From an uncultured bacterium (lineage in GTDB: Bacteria; Verrucomicrobiota; Lentisphaeria; Victivallales; UBA1829): a DNA stretch of 64,000 nucleotides. This document shows, in pieces, positions 9,038-17,534 of the stretch. Below the pieces are notes generated by a model. The model did no database searches. It saw only the letters and a list, made by a program, of their open reading frames with translations, and was not told where the DNA came from. The position numbers were made by a program, and so were the translations under genes. Where the stretch lies: the NCBI GenBank assembly GCA_902778895.1, contig CACYZF010000009.1, positions 124,001-188,000 on the forward strand. The letters are read 5' to 3'. Each line of letters starts with the position of its first letter. The first letter of the stretch is position 1.

Positions 9038-10357
9038 TCACTCGCGGTCCACGCGGACGCGCGGATCGACCCAGGCATACGCCACGTCCGTAATAAGGTT
9101 GATGACGATGAAGAGGATCGCGCCGAGCAGGACGAGCGCCTTCAGCATGGAGAGGTCGGAGCTGTTCAGCGCGTTCACGCCCTCGTAGCCCAGGCCGGGG
9201 ATGCCGAAGAAGCTCTCCAGCAGCAGACTGCCCGTGAACAGGAACGGCAGCTCGGTCGAGGCACGCGTGATGATCGGGACGAGAGCGTTCCGCAGGAGAT
9301 GGATCCCGTATACGCGTTTCGGCGTCGCTCCCTTCGCCGTCGCGGTCCGGATGTACTCGCGCCGGATCTCATCAAGGAAGACGGTCCGGTAGAACCGTAC
9401 GCCGCCGCCCGTTCCGGACACGATGCCGATGATGACGGGCAGGATCACGCACTTCGGGCTGTCCCAGCCCCAAACGGGGAAGAGATTCAGGTAATATGCC
9501 AGGAACCACTGGCCGAGGATGATGAGGACGAGGTAGCTGATGCTCATTCCGGCGACGGACAGCACCACGATCGCGCGGTCCAGGATGCGGTCCTGAAATG
9601 CGCAGGAGACCATCGCCAGCACGATGCCGAGCACGAGCTCGCCGAAGAAGATCGGGAGCATGATCATCAGGGAGGGGACCATGCCGCGCCACAGCTTGCC
9701 GCGGATGGATTCGTGCGTGAGGAGCGTGTTGCCGAAATTGAAGAAGCTCACATACGGGAATTTCGAGGAGAACGCGACGAGCTCCTTGACGGAGTCCAGC
9801 GCCTGTGAATCGTACCACGCGCGGTTCGGACGCTCAAAAACGGTACGGATTAAGACGCAGTCCGCGTCGAGTCCGGCGATCGTGAGCTCATCGGGCGTGT
9901 CTGCAAGTTCAATAGCGGTCCCTCCGGACGTGAGCCCAATTTCCTGTCCGTTCACGCGGAAGCGGCCCGAACCGAAGAGGACGATTCGGTTTTTCGCCTC
10001 TTTGTTGTTGAACTGGCGTTTGAAGACGACGCTGCCCGTGCCGAGGCGCAGACCGTCCTGTCCGGCGGCTTTTTCTGGTTCAATGCCGTTCAGTTTGATC
10101 CCGGGGATCTCGGTGCGGCCTCCGGTGAAATCGGCGGAGGGGTACAGCTCGGTAATGCGCCAGTTGCCGAAGAAAAGCGGCTTGTCACAGCCCATGGAGT
10201 CACGCATGGCCTCCACGTCGGCGGCGGTCGGGTTTTTGCCCAGCAGTACGGAGGTCGGATCTCCCGCGGAGACCCGGAACAGCACAAACGTCACGACCAT
10301 GATCCCGAGCAGGATCCAGATGGAGTAGAGGATTCGTTTGACGATGTACCGGCCCAT
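9038..10357 (-). CDS. ABC transporter permease, DppB/OppB type, with large periplasmic insert
   Basis: This is an inner-membrane permease of the peptide/nickel ABC import family, 439 residues against the usual 310-340. The N-terminus MGRYIVKRILYSIWILLG is typical of DppB. The EAA-type cytoplasmic loop REYIRTATAKGATPKRVYG and the C-terminal LESFFGIPGLG are present. The extra length is an insert between the first membrane helix and the core permease domain (about residues 60-200), which looks like a soluble beta-rich module. It lies 21 bases downstream of the uracil-DNA glycosylase gene. The companion permease, ATPases and binding protein are not in the window; the gene stops about 170 bases from galK. 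The substrate is unknown. Confidence 0.88.
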   Translation of the reverse strand: MGRYIVKRILYSIWILLGIMVVTFVLFRVSAGDPTSVLLGKNPTAADVEAMRDSMGCDKPLFFGNWRITELYPSADFTGGRTEIPGIKLNGIEPEKAAGQDGLRLGTGSVVFKRQFNNKEAKNRIVLFGSGRFRVNGQEIGLTSGGTAIELADTPDELTIAGLDADCVLIRTVFERPNRAWYDSQALDSVKELVAFSSKFPYVSFFNFGNTLLTHESIRGKLWRGMVPSLMIMLPIFFGELVLGIVLAMVSCAFQDRILDRAIVVLSVAGMSISYLVLIILGQWFLAYYLNLFPVWGWDSPKCVILPVIIGIVSGTGGGVRFYRTVFLDEIRREYIRTATAKGATPKRVYGIHLLRNALVPIITRASTELPFLFTGSLLLESFFGIPGLGYEGVNALNSSDLSMLKALVLLGAILFIVINLITDVAYAWVDPRVRVDRE

Positions 10358-10378
10358 TCGGACAGCCTCGCGTCAGGT

Positions 10379-11185
10379 TCAGCGCCGGGGCGCGGGTTTG
10401 CGTCCGAAGACCGCCATGACCGCCTGAAGGTCGGCCCAGGCGTCCTTCTTCGCCGGGGGATTCCGCAGGAGGAACGCCGGATGGTAGGTCGGCATGGCGG
10501 GGATGCCGTTGTAGTCCAGCCAGCGCCCGCGGAGCTTCATGATGCCCTTGAGGTTGAAAAGGTACAGGAGCGGCACAGCGCCGAGCAGGACGATCACCTT
10601 CGGATTCACCATGGCGATCTGGCGTTTCAGGTACGGCATGCACGCCGCCGCCTCGTCGTCGGCCGGATTGCGGTTCCCCGGCGGACGGCACTTCACGATG
10701 TTCGCGATGCAGGTCTCGGTCTTGCGGTCGAACGTCATGGCGGCGATCATGCGAGAAAGCAGCTCGCCTGCGCGCCCCACGAACGGCACGCCGGTGGCGT
10801 CTTCGTCCGCCCCGGGGCCTTCCCCGATGAACATCAGTTCGGCGTGCGGATTGCCATCGGCGAACACCATGTTGGTACGGGTGGGGCCGAGGCGGCATTT
10901 CATGCAGGCGGCGCATTCCGTGCGCAGGGATTCCCATTCCGGCATATCGGGCGCATAGGCGGCCGGGACACCCTGAATGCTCTGCGTGGGGGAAATGACT
11001 TGCTGCCGGGGCTGTGCGGCGGATGCCCGTGCAGGAGCCGATGCGGGAACCGGGGCCGCGGCCTTGCGGACGGGACTGGCGTAGAGATCGCGGAGAACAT
11101 CTTCGCTCATGGACGTGTCGGCTCCGGTTTGTGCGCCTGTTTTCAGGCACTGGATGATTTCATCGAAGATGTCGGGTTTTCTCAT
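10379..11185 (-). CDS. Family 4 uracil-DNA glycosylase (4Fe-4S)
   Basis: This enzyme excises uracil from DNA in base-excision repair. The 268-residue protein has a low-complexity Ala/Pro-rich N-terminus (about 1-85). The catalytic domain has [12 protein letters not shown] (121-132, catalytic loop) and HPAFLL (235-240, DNA-intercalation loop). Cys94, Cys97, Cys166 and Cys182 fit the four ligands of the family's iron-sulfur cluster. The start at 11185 is chosen because upstream in-frame codons add an unrelated extension. The related DNA-polymerase-fused SPO1-type proteins have the same N-terminal layout. Confidence 0.9.
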   Translation of the reverse strand: MRKPDIFDEIIQCLKTGAQTGADTSMSEDVLRDLYASPVRKAAAPVPASAPARASAAQPRQQVISPTQSIQGVPAAYAPDMPEWESLRTECAACMKCRLGPTRTNMVFADGNPHAELMFIGEGPGADEDATGVPFVGRAGELLSRMIAAMTFDRKTETCIANIVKCRPPGNRNPADDEAAACMPYLKRQIAMVNPKVIVLLGAVPLLYLFNLKGIMKLRGRWLDYNGIPAMPTYHPAFLLRNPPAKKDAWADLQAVMAVFGRKPAPRR

Positions 11186-11297
11186 GTGGGCTGTCCTGTT
11201 CCATATGCTTGAGCCGAAGATTGGTTTTTGATTGTATAAAATACATCCGGCGAACATGTTTTTCAAGCCGTTTTCATGTAGAAAACACCTCTTTTTG

Positions 11298-11363
11298 CCC
11301 GGTTTCATGCGTACGCGCGCAAGTTTCAGTAAAAACAGTATCTTTTACTGAAACTTGGGGAAA
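11298..11363. repeat. Hairpin-bearing repeat, copy 1
   Basis: The unit begins CCCGGTTTCATG and contains a 14-bp inverted repeat (AAGTTTCAGTAAAA, 11321-11334, against 11343-11356) around an 8-base loop, then a G/A-rich tail. A near-identical unit lies 191 bases to the right. It resembles a small REP/BIME-like or MITE-like element. Confidence 0.7.
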
Positions 11364-11488
11364 AAATCCGTCTTGTTCTTCCTTCTGTCTTTTTCTGTGA
11401 AAAACAAGAACTACGATCTGCACAGTCTGCGATGGCAGCCCCAGCATTACTGTCGCCAAACTCCGGGGTGTTGGAGAACAGAAAAGGA

Positions 11489-11554
11489 CCCGGATTCATG
11501 CTTGCGCACACAAGTTTCAGTAAACACAGTACCTTTTACTGAAACTTGGGAAAA
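11489..11554. repeat. Hairpin-bearing repeat, copy 2
   Basis: This is a second copy of the unit at 11298, beginning CCCGGATTCATG, with the inverted repeat at 11512-11547. Differences fall largely in the loop or the flanks, so the hairpin is preserved. The two copies fill most of the 451-base gap between the glycosylase and the next gene; nothing else recognisable is in that gap. Confidence 0.7.
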
Positions 11555-11636
11555 AAGACAAAAAAATAAAGGCTGGTATCTTTTCGTCCTTTTGGGGGTA
11601 TGATTTCTGCCGTTATTTGAAACTTGACAGCGAATC

Positions 11637-12101
11637 CTACACCAGCTGCATCTTCACCGGAAGCAGGATGCGTTCCGGGGCGGTGCTGTACAGGCAGTCG
11701 GTGCAGTCCGCTTTTTCAAGCGGAACAGAACCACGCCGGAGCCATTGACGGAACTCCGCATCCTCCACGGCCTCGTGCTGACGCAGCCAGTCGGAACAGA
11801 AGAGCAATTCCTCGCGGGAGTCTGCTGAGTTCAGAAAACGCTGAAATTTCCGATGTGCCCGCCAGTGCGGCTCGAAGTCGACATAGCGTGTGCGGATCAT
11901 CACCAGTTCCTCCTGTTCGGTCAGGTCGTGCAGATGGTCCTTATGCCGGGTGAGTTCGATGCCGAATCCGTCATAACGCGGATTGCTCATTGCGGCAAAA
12001 GCCGCCAGCTCGCGGCGTTCTTCGTCGATTTCGCGGAGTACGCGGGTGTAGTCGCGTATCTCCCCCGGACCGATGTTCCGGCCCGTGTGCATGTAATACA
12101 T
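11637..12101 (-). CDS. Hypothetical protein, 154 residues
   Basis: I do not recognise this protein. It is soluble, rich in charged residues and predicted mainly helical, with many Arg/Glu pairs (EIDEERRELAAF) and a Cys pair (CTDC) near residues 132-135. It has no signal peptide or membrane segment. A very strong ribosome-binding site (AAGGAGGGAATC) precedes the ATG, which supports it as a real gene. It lies downstream of prfA, with about 95 bases and a GAACCGG/CCGGTTC hairpin (12121-12142) between them. Confidence 0.65.
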   Translation of the reverse strand: MYYMHTGRNIGPGEIRDYTRVLREIDEERRELAAFAAMSNPRYDGFGIELTRHKDHLHDLTEQEELVMIRTRYVDFEPHWRAHRKFQRFLNSADSREELLFCSDWLRQHEAVEDAEFRQWLRRGSVPLEKADCTDCLYSTAPERILLPVKMQLV

Positions 12102-12196
12102 GATTCCCTCCTTGTTTTTTGAACCGGCATCCCTTCCGGTTCCCCCCTTGTTATGCTATCAATATGCCACCGATGAACGGAAAAGTCAAGCGGCGA

Positions 12197-13306
12197 TCAG
12201 GATTCCTCCCCCGGATTTTTCAGAAAATCCTCCACTACGAGCTTGCTGTGCGCGAGGAACAGCGGATCGAGCAGCAGGTCCAGGTCGCCTTCCATGAGCG
12301 CGGGGAGGTTGAAGACGGAGACCACGCCGAACCGGTGGTCCGTGACGCGGTTCTGCGGGAAATTGTAGGTGCGGATGCGTTCGCTGCGGTCGCCAGTCCC
12401 GACCTGCAGGCGTTTGCTGGCGGCCTGTTTCGCGGCTTCCTCGCTGCGCTGGATCTCCAGCAGGCGGCTTTTCAGGATGCGCAATGCGATCTCGCGGTTG
12501 CGGATCTGGGAGCGTTCCTGCTGGCTCGCTACGACCAGTCCGCTCGGGATGTGCCGGATGCGGACGGCGGAATCGGTCCGGTTCACGTTCTGTCCGCCGG
12601 GGCCGGAGGAACGGAACGTGGAGATTTCGAGGTCCTCCGGGCGGATCGCGATGTCGTCGATTTCGCTCGCTTCCGGCAGGACGGACACGGTCACGGTCGA
12701 GGTGTGGATGCGACCGCCGGACTCCGTGACGGGGATGCGCTGGACGCGATGGACGCCGCTTTCGTATTTCATGCGGGAGAAGATGTCCTCACCGGAGAGG
12801 GAGAACATCACGTTTTTGAGACCGCCGAGCTCGGAATCCGACTGTTCCATCACCTCGCATTTCCAGCCGCGTTTCTCCGCGTAATGGACATACATGCGGA
12901 AGAGGTCGCCCGCGAAGAGGGCCGCCTCCTCGCCGCCCGCCGCGGGTTTGATCTCCACGATGGCATCGCGGGAGTCCGCCTTGTCCGGCGGCACGAGCAG
13001 CATCATCAGCGTCTGTTCCGCCTCGGTCGCGGTCTTCTCCTGTTCGGTGAGATCGTTTTCGATAAGTGCGCGGAATTCCGGATCGTGCTCAGTTTCCAGC
13101 AGGGCGCGGTTATCCTGCGCGGCGTTCAGGGCCCCGGTCCACCTGTCGTATGCAGCGAAGATGTTTTCCAGACGCTGGTTTTCACGCGCGAGCATGGATG
13201 CGCGCGCGGGCACGGCGTAGACGCCGGGATCGGACAGCTCCGTTTCGAGCTTGTCGTGCCTGGCCTTGAACTGTTCGATCTGCCGTGTGAAATCTTCCGG
13301 GCGCAT
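12197..13306 (-). CDS. prfA: Peptide chain release factor 1
   Basis: RF1 recognises UAA and UAG stop codons and triggers peptide release. The 369-residue protein carries the catalytic GGQ at 237-239 (SGPGGQNVNRTDSAVRI) and the conserved PAAGGEEA at 121-128. The codon-recognition tripeptide is PVT (192-194), where most RF1 proteins have PAT. This still fits the P-x-T class and excludes RF2 (SPF). It lies directly downstream of rpmE, the classic bacterial arrangement. The usual prmC methylase partner is not next to it. Confidence 0.95.
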   Translation of the reverse strand: MRPEDFTRQIEQFKARHDKLETELSDPGVYAVPARASMLARENQRLENIFAAYDRWTGALNAAQDNRALLETEHDPEFRALIENDLTEQEKTATEAEQTLMMLLVPPDKADSRDAIVEIKPAAGGEEAALFAGDLFRMYVHYAEKRGWKCEVMEQSDSELGGLKNVMFSLSGEDIFSRMKYESGVHRVQRIPVTESGGRIHTSTVTVSVLPEASEIDDIAIRPEDLEISTFRSSGPGGQNVNRTDSAVRIRHIPSGLVVASQQERSQIRNREIALRILKSRLLEIQRSEEAAKQAASKRLQVGTGDRSERIRTYNFPQNRVTDHRFGVVSVFNLPALMEGDLDLLLDPLFLAHSKLVVEDFLKNPGEES

Positions 13307-13434
13307 GGATTGTTTTGGTTAAAACGATTCAAAAAAACAAGCCCGGCCTCCGTTTGAAACTGCGGGGTCCGGGCTGGCTGATACGGCGGCTCCTGTTGGG
13401 AGAACCGCCGTTCCGTCCGATCGGGAAAACCGAA

Positions 13435-13641
13435 TTACTTGGCGGGTTTCTGGTAGCGGCGGCGGAATTTCTCGACGCGGCCGGCGACGTCGACCAGTTT
13501 CTGTTTGCCGGTGATGAACGGATGGCATTCGGCGCAGATACCGACTTTCTGTTCTTTGCGGGTGGAGTAGATGTCCCAGACTTTGCCGCAGGCGCAGATG
13601 ACCTTCGCCGGACCATATGCGGGATGGATGGAATCTTTCAT
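13435..13641 (-). CDS. rpmE: Ribosomal protein bL31
   Basis: This 68-residue large-subunit ribosomal protein is of the zinc-binding (C+) type: cysteines in CACGKVW and CAECHPF provide the ligands, and the typical HPFITGKQKLVD block follows. The start at 13641 gives MKDSIHP, the normal N-terminus; upstream in-frame ATGs would add an unrelated extension. It precedes prfA in the same direction, 128 bases away. Confidence 0.95.
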   Translation of the reverse strand: MKDSIHPAYGPAKVICACGKVWDIYSTRKEQKVGICAECHPFITGKQKLVDVAGRVEKFRRRYQKPAK

Positions 13642-13692
13642 TTTTAACCTCATATATGTTGGATTTGTATTTGATTTCTGAGAAAAGTGCGC

Positions 13693-13747
13693 TACTTTAA
13701 AGTAACACAATCGACTTATAATATACACCCATAAGCGAAAAATGCAA
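13693..13747 (-). promoter_or_regulatory. rpmE promoter with palindrome in the leader
   Basis: Read leftward: TTGCAT (complement of 13742-13747), a 16-base spacer and TATATT (complement of 13720-13725). A perfect palindrome TACTTTAAAGTA (13693-13704) lies just inside the expected transcript and could be an operator. C+ type bL31 genes may respond to zinc, but no regulator is visible here. Confidence 0.5.
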
Positions 13748-13860
13748 CTTCTTTTCGGAGAATCCTGACCATTTTTCTTTCACGGACGCGCCGTCCCGCC
13801 TCAAGTCCGCCGGACGGCATTCGCACAACCATCCCTTAGAACTAACATTTCACTCCATCC

Positions 13861-15246
13861 ATGTCTTCCGAAAATAACAGATTTCGAAGCCGTATCGCTC
13901 TGGTCTTCCTGTTCGCCCTTGCGATCCGCATCCTGTGTGCCTGGCCCGCGCTCTGGTCATATTTCATGGACGGTAACATGGGATCTTTCATGCGGCCGGA
14001 CTCCGCGACCTATTTTTTCCCGGCAAGAGCCTTTGTGGAAACCGGGAAGCTGACCTTGGATGTCGGTTCCGATTTCCCCGCGGTGCAGCGTCCGCCCGGG
14101 TATATCTTCTTTCTGGTGGCGGTGATTTCCCTGTCGTGTCCCCCGATTATCGGATGTCTGGTGGACGCGCTGACGGTCTTCCCCGTGGCGCTGGCGGGGC
14201 GGAGGCTTGCCGGACGGCGCGCGGGATTCTGGGCGGCGGTCCTGTACGCATTGAATCTGACTGCGCTCGCGAATGCGCCGCTGATCCTTGCTGATTCCCT
14301 GCTCGGATTCCTCTGTGCCTGGCAGGTGTTTTTCTTTGTCCGGGCGTGGCGCACGAAACGCCTCTCCGATTTCCTCGTCGGCACGGTGTTCGCCGCTGCC
14401 GCGACCCTCACGAAGCCGGTCAATCTCCCCGTTCTGCTCCTGATCCCGTTCGTGCTGGCTCCGGTCCTGATATGTCCGTGGCGGAAAGCCTCGGTTGCGG
14501 CAGTGCTCGCCATCCTCGTTTTCTGCGCGATGCTTGTGCCTTGGATGCTCCGCAACCAGTCCGTCGGTGCGGGATTCGTGCTCGATCGCAATTCCGGCCT
14601 CACGGCGCTTCACAATACCGCGGCGATCCTTGCCCGTGTGAACGGTACGGACGGCGACACGGAACGTGCCGCGCTGGAGGCTGAAGCTGAGGCTGCGTTT
14701 GCCGGGAAAACGGAACAATACGCGAATCTGCTTGAGCTGAAGATGGCGGAGGACGACTGGTATCTGGCGCGATATAAGAAAACAATTATCGAGCATCCCG
14801 GGGCGACCGCCGTGACGCATCTTTTCCAGGTGTGGATCCTGCTGCCCGATTTGCCGAACTTCCTTCAGAATCTCGGGTTGCGGACCGGCGAACGCGGCAC
14901 GCTGGCTGTTTTGCGGAAAGACGGCCCGGTGGCGGCTTTCCGGCACTACATGGACGGGAGTTACGCGGCGGCGTTTCTCGCGGTGCCGTTCCTGCTGGCT
15001 ACGGGTGTGCTGTACGCACTGACGGCGGCGGGAGTGTGGATTTACCTGCGGCGGCGCGGATGGGCTGTCCTGACGCTGTTCGCGGTGTTTGTGCTGTATT
15101 ATCTGGCGGCGCCGGGTCCGGTGCTGATGCCGCGCTACCAGATTCCAGCGCTGCCGTTCGCCTGCGCACTGGCGGGCGCGGTCATTTCAGCCTGTGGTAT
15201 TCGCAGATGGCGAAAACGTCGGTCATGCCCGCGATGTAATCCGTGA
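13861..15246 (+). CDS. ArnT/GT39-like membrane glycosyltransferase
   Basis: This 461-residue polytopic membrane protein has the layout of the GT-C fold (dolichyl-phosphate-mannose mannosyltransferase, ArnT). An acidic residue pair lies in the first external loop (MRPDSATYFFPARAF, around 42-56), followed by about ten hydrophobic helices and a C-terminal Arg/Lys-rich end. Such enzymes transfer sugars from polyprenyl-phosphate carriers to envelope lipids or proteins. The 3' end overlaps the convergent dgt gene by 65 bases. Acceptor and donor sugar are unknown. Confidence 0.75.
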   Translation: MSSENNRFRSRIALVFLFALAIRILCAWPALWSYFMDGNMGSFMRPDSATYFFPARAFVETGKLTLDVGSDFPAVQRPPGYIFFLVAVISLSCPPIIGCLVDALTVFPVALAGRRLAGRRAGFWAAVLYALNLTALANAPLILADSLLGFLCAWQVFFFVRAWRTKRLSDFLVGTVFAAAATLTKPVNLPVLLLIPFVLAPVLICPWRKASVAAVLAILVFCAMLVPWMLRNQSVGAGFVLDRNSGLTALHNTAAILARVNGTDGDTERAALEAEAEAAFAGKTEQYANLLELKMAEDDWYLARYKKTIIEHPGATAVTHLFQVWILLPDLPNFLQNLGLRTGERGTLAVLRKDGPVAAFRHYMDGSYAAAFLAVPFLLATGVLYALTAAGVWIYLRRRGWAVLTLFAVFVLYYLAAPGPVLMPRYQIPALPFACALAGAVISACGIRRWRKRRSCPRCNP

Positions 15247-16321
15247 CGGCGCGGTGGATGCCGTCGGCTTCCATGCGGCGGCGGACCTGACTGCCCGCGA
15301 GCTCGGGGTGTTTTACGAACGTTTCGAACAGGAACGACATACGGTCTTTCGACAGCTGGTTGAGCTTATTGAGTTCCTGCGAGAAATACAGGTTTTCGTA
15401 CAGGAACGTCCTCAGTTCGCTGGTCAGCACTTGGAATTCCTGACTCCACGCGATCAGCGTCATGCCCTTCGCCGGGGCGTCGCCGGGCGCTTTCACGCCG
15501 GACGCCTCGATCAGCTTCGCAGAGGTCTCGATGGCGTCGCCGACCATGCGGTTGATGAGCGCGCGCACGGTATAGGTCAGGAACTTGCTGTCGCCTCGTT
15601 TCAGTCCGAGCGACTTTGTTTCCTCGGCGGCCATGCGCCAGATCGCGATGCCTTCCAGCATGTCTTCCGTGATGATCCCGGCGTCCAGCCCGTCATCGAC
15701 GTCGTGCCCGTAGTACGTGAGGTCGTCGGCGAGGTCGGCGGCCTGCGCCTCCAGGCACGGGGCAGGGGCGAGCTCCACGCCGTCGAGTTTGGACGGATGC
15801 AGTGGCGAACGGTGTTTGATGAGGCCCGCGCGGGTTTCCCAGGTGAGGTTGATCCCGTCGTAGGCGGGGTATTTTTTCTCCAGCAGGTCGACCACGCGGA
15901 TCGCCTGAAGGTTGTGGTCGAATCCGCCGTGTCCCTCCATCAGACTGTGAAGAGCGCGTTCCCCGGCGTGCCCGAACGGCGTGTGGCCGAGGTCGTGCGC
16001 GAGTGCGATAGCCTCCGTGAGATCCTCATTTAATCCGAGGCTCCGGGCGATCGTCCGCGCGATGCCAGCCACCTCGATCGTGTGCGTGAGACGGTTCCGC
16101 AGATGGTCGCCGGTCGTGCTCAGGAAGACCTGCGTCTTGTACTCCAGCCGCCGGAACGCCTGGCTGTGCAGGATACGGTCGCGGTCGCGCTGGAATTCGG
16201 TCCGGTACGGGTGGGGCGTTTCGGGGTAATGGCGTCCGCGGAGCGCTCCGGCGTGGACGGCGTACGGGGCGAGGATCTTGTCCTCGAAGCCGCAAAGTAT
16301 CTGCTGGGTGCGTGCGCTCAT
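15182..16321 (-). CDS. dgt: Deoxyguanosinetriphosphate triphosphohydrolase-like protein
   Basis: This HD-superfamily dNTPase is expected to cleave dNTPs to the nucleoside and triphosphate. The 379-residue protein has a family N-terminus (RTEFQRDRDRILHSQAFRRL, about 40-59), first metal ligand His80 in RLTHTIEV and the HD pair at 109-110 in AHDLGHTPFGHAG. Such enzymes help balance dNTP pools and, in some bacteria, restrict phage replication. It starts 3 bases after the dnaJ stop, so it shares the chaperone transcript. Its C-terminal 22 codons are read on the opposite strand by the glycosyltransferase gene. Confidence 0.9.
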   Translation of the reverse strand: MSARTQQILCGFEDKILAPYAVHAGALRGRHYPETPHPYRTEFQRDRDRILHSQAFRRLEYKTQVFLSTTGDHLRNRLTHTIEVAGIARTIARSLGLNEDLTEAIALAHDLGHTPFGHAGERALHSLMEGHGGFDHNLQAIRVVDLLEKKYPAYDGINLTWETRAGLIKHRSPLHPSKLDGVELAPAPCLEAQAADLADDLTYYGHDVDDGLDAGIITEDMLEGIAIWRMAAEETKSLGLKRGDSKFLTYTVRALINRMVGDAIETSAKLIEASGVKAPGDAPAKGMTLIAWSQEFQVLTSELRTFLYENLYFSQELNKLNQLSKDRMSFLFETFVKHPELAGSQVRRRMEADGIHRAVTDYIAGMTDVFAICEYHRLK

Positions 16322-16324
16322 GGA

Positions 16325-17509
16325 TTACAGCCCGACCTTATCTTTGAGTTTCTGGAAGAAACCCGGATCATTGTCGGCGTTGATGGTGAAGTTCGGTTCG
16401 GCCCCGTTGGCCTTCGCGCCGCCGTTGTCCGTCTGGAACGCCGCCGCGTAGGCCTTCAGCGCATCGCGCTGCGCGTCGTTGAGCTTGCGCGGGACGTCGA
16501 TCGTAAGCTTCACGTGGTGGTTGCCGAAGACGCCCTGACGCGTGCGGACCGGCATGCCCTTGCCCTTCAGGGTGAGCACGTCGCCGTTCTGCGTCCCGGC
16601 GGGGATCGTCAGCTCCGCGTCGCCGTGCACGGTCGGGATCGTAACGGTTCCGCCGAGCGCGGCCACGGGGAACGGGATGTGGTATTCGGCATAGATGTCC
16701 TCGTCCTCGCGCTGGAAGCGTTTGTCCGGGCGGACCTGGATCATGATGTACAGATCGCCGTTCGGGCCGCCGCGCAGACCGGGTTCGCCTTCGCCGCTCA
16801 CTCGCATCCTGTTTCCGGTATCGATGCCGGCTGGGATGTGGACCTCGATGGCGCGGTGGACGCTGACCTTGCCGATGCCGTTGCATTTGGCGCATTTATG
16901 GGCGATCTTCTGGCCGGTGCCGTGGCACACGGGGCATTCGTGCATCATGGTGAAGAAGCCCTGGGAGACGCCGACCTGTCCGCTGCCCTTGCAGCGGTCG
17001 CAGCGCTCGGGCTTCGTGCCGTCGGCGCAGCCGCTTCCGTTGCACGCGGTGCACAGGCCGGGGCGGTTGAACTCGATCTTTTTCGTTACGCCCTTGAATG
17101 CCTCGTCCAGCGTGATGCCGAGGTTGTAGCGCAGGTCCGCGCCCGGCTGCGGTCCGTTCGGATCGCGTCTGCGTCCGCCGCCGAAGAACGACTCGAATCC
17201 GCCGCCCCCGCCGCCGAAGAACTGGTTGAAGATGTCGAAGGGGTCGCCGGAGAATCCGCCTCCGCCCCCGCCGTTTCCGTTCACGGCGTCCTCGCCGTAC
17301 TGGTCGTAGAGCTGACGTTTTTCCTTGTCGCCGAGGATTTCGTAGGCGTGGGAGATCTTCTTGAACTTCTCCTCGGCTTCCTTGTTGCCGGGGTTCTTGT
17401 CCGGGTGGTATTTCACGGCCAGACGCCGGTACGCCTTCTTGATGGCGTCCTCATCGGCGTCGGGGGGGATCTCTAGTAATTCGTACAGTTCGGTGTGTCG
17501 TGCGGGCAT
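16325..17509 (-). CDS. dnaJ: Chaperone protein DnaJ
   Basis: DnaJ stimulates DnaK ATPase and delivers unfolded proteins. The 394 residues show all classic parts in order: a J domain with HPD at 35-37; a Gly/Phe-rich linker with poly-Gly runs (about 75-110); four CxxCxGxG zinc repeats (CTACNGSG, CDRCKGSG, CPVCHGTG, CAKCNGIG); and the C-terminal substrate-binding domain. dnaK and grpE are not in the window. The gene lies between htpG and dgt, all in one direction with 3- and 25-base gaps, which suggests a stress operon. Confidence 0.97.
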   Translation of the reverse strand: MPARHTELYELLEIPPDADEDAIKKAYRRLAVKYHPDKNPGNKEAEEKFKKISHAYEILGDKEKRQLYDQYGEDAVNGNGGGGGGFSGDPFDIFNQFFGGGGGGFESFFGGGRRRDPNGPQPGADLRYNLGITLDEAFKGVTKKIEFNRPGLCTACNGSGCADGTKPERCDRCKGSGQVGVSQGFFTMMHECPVCHGTGQKIAHKCAKCNGIGKVSVHRAIEVHIPAGIDTGNRMRVSGEGEPGLRGGPNGDLYIMIQVRPDKRFQREDEDIYAEYHIPFPVAALGGTVTIPTVHGDAELTIPAGTQNGDVLTLKGKGMPVRTRQGVFGNHHVKLTIDVPRKLNDAQRDALKAYAAAFQTDNGGAKANGAEPNFTINADNDPGFFQKLKDKVGL

Positions 17510-17534
17510 TGGGGGACTGCCTTCCGTTCTCAGT

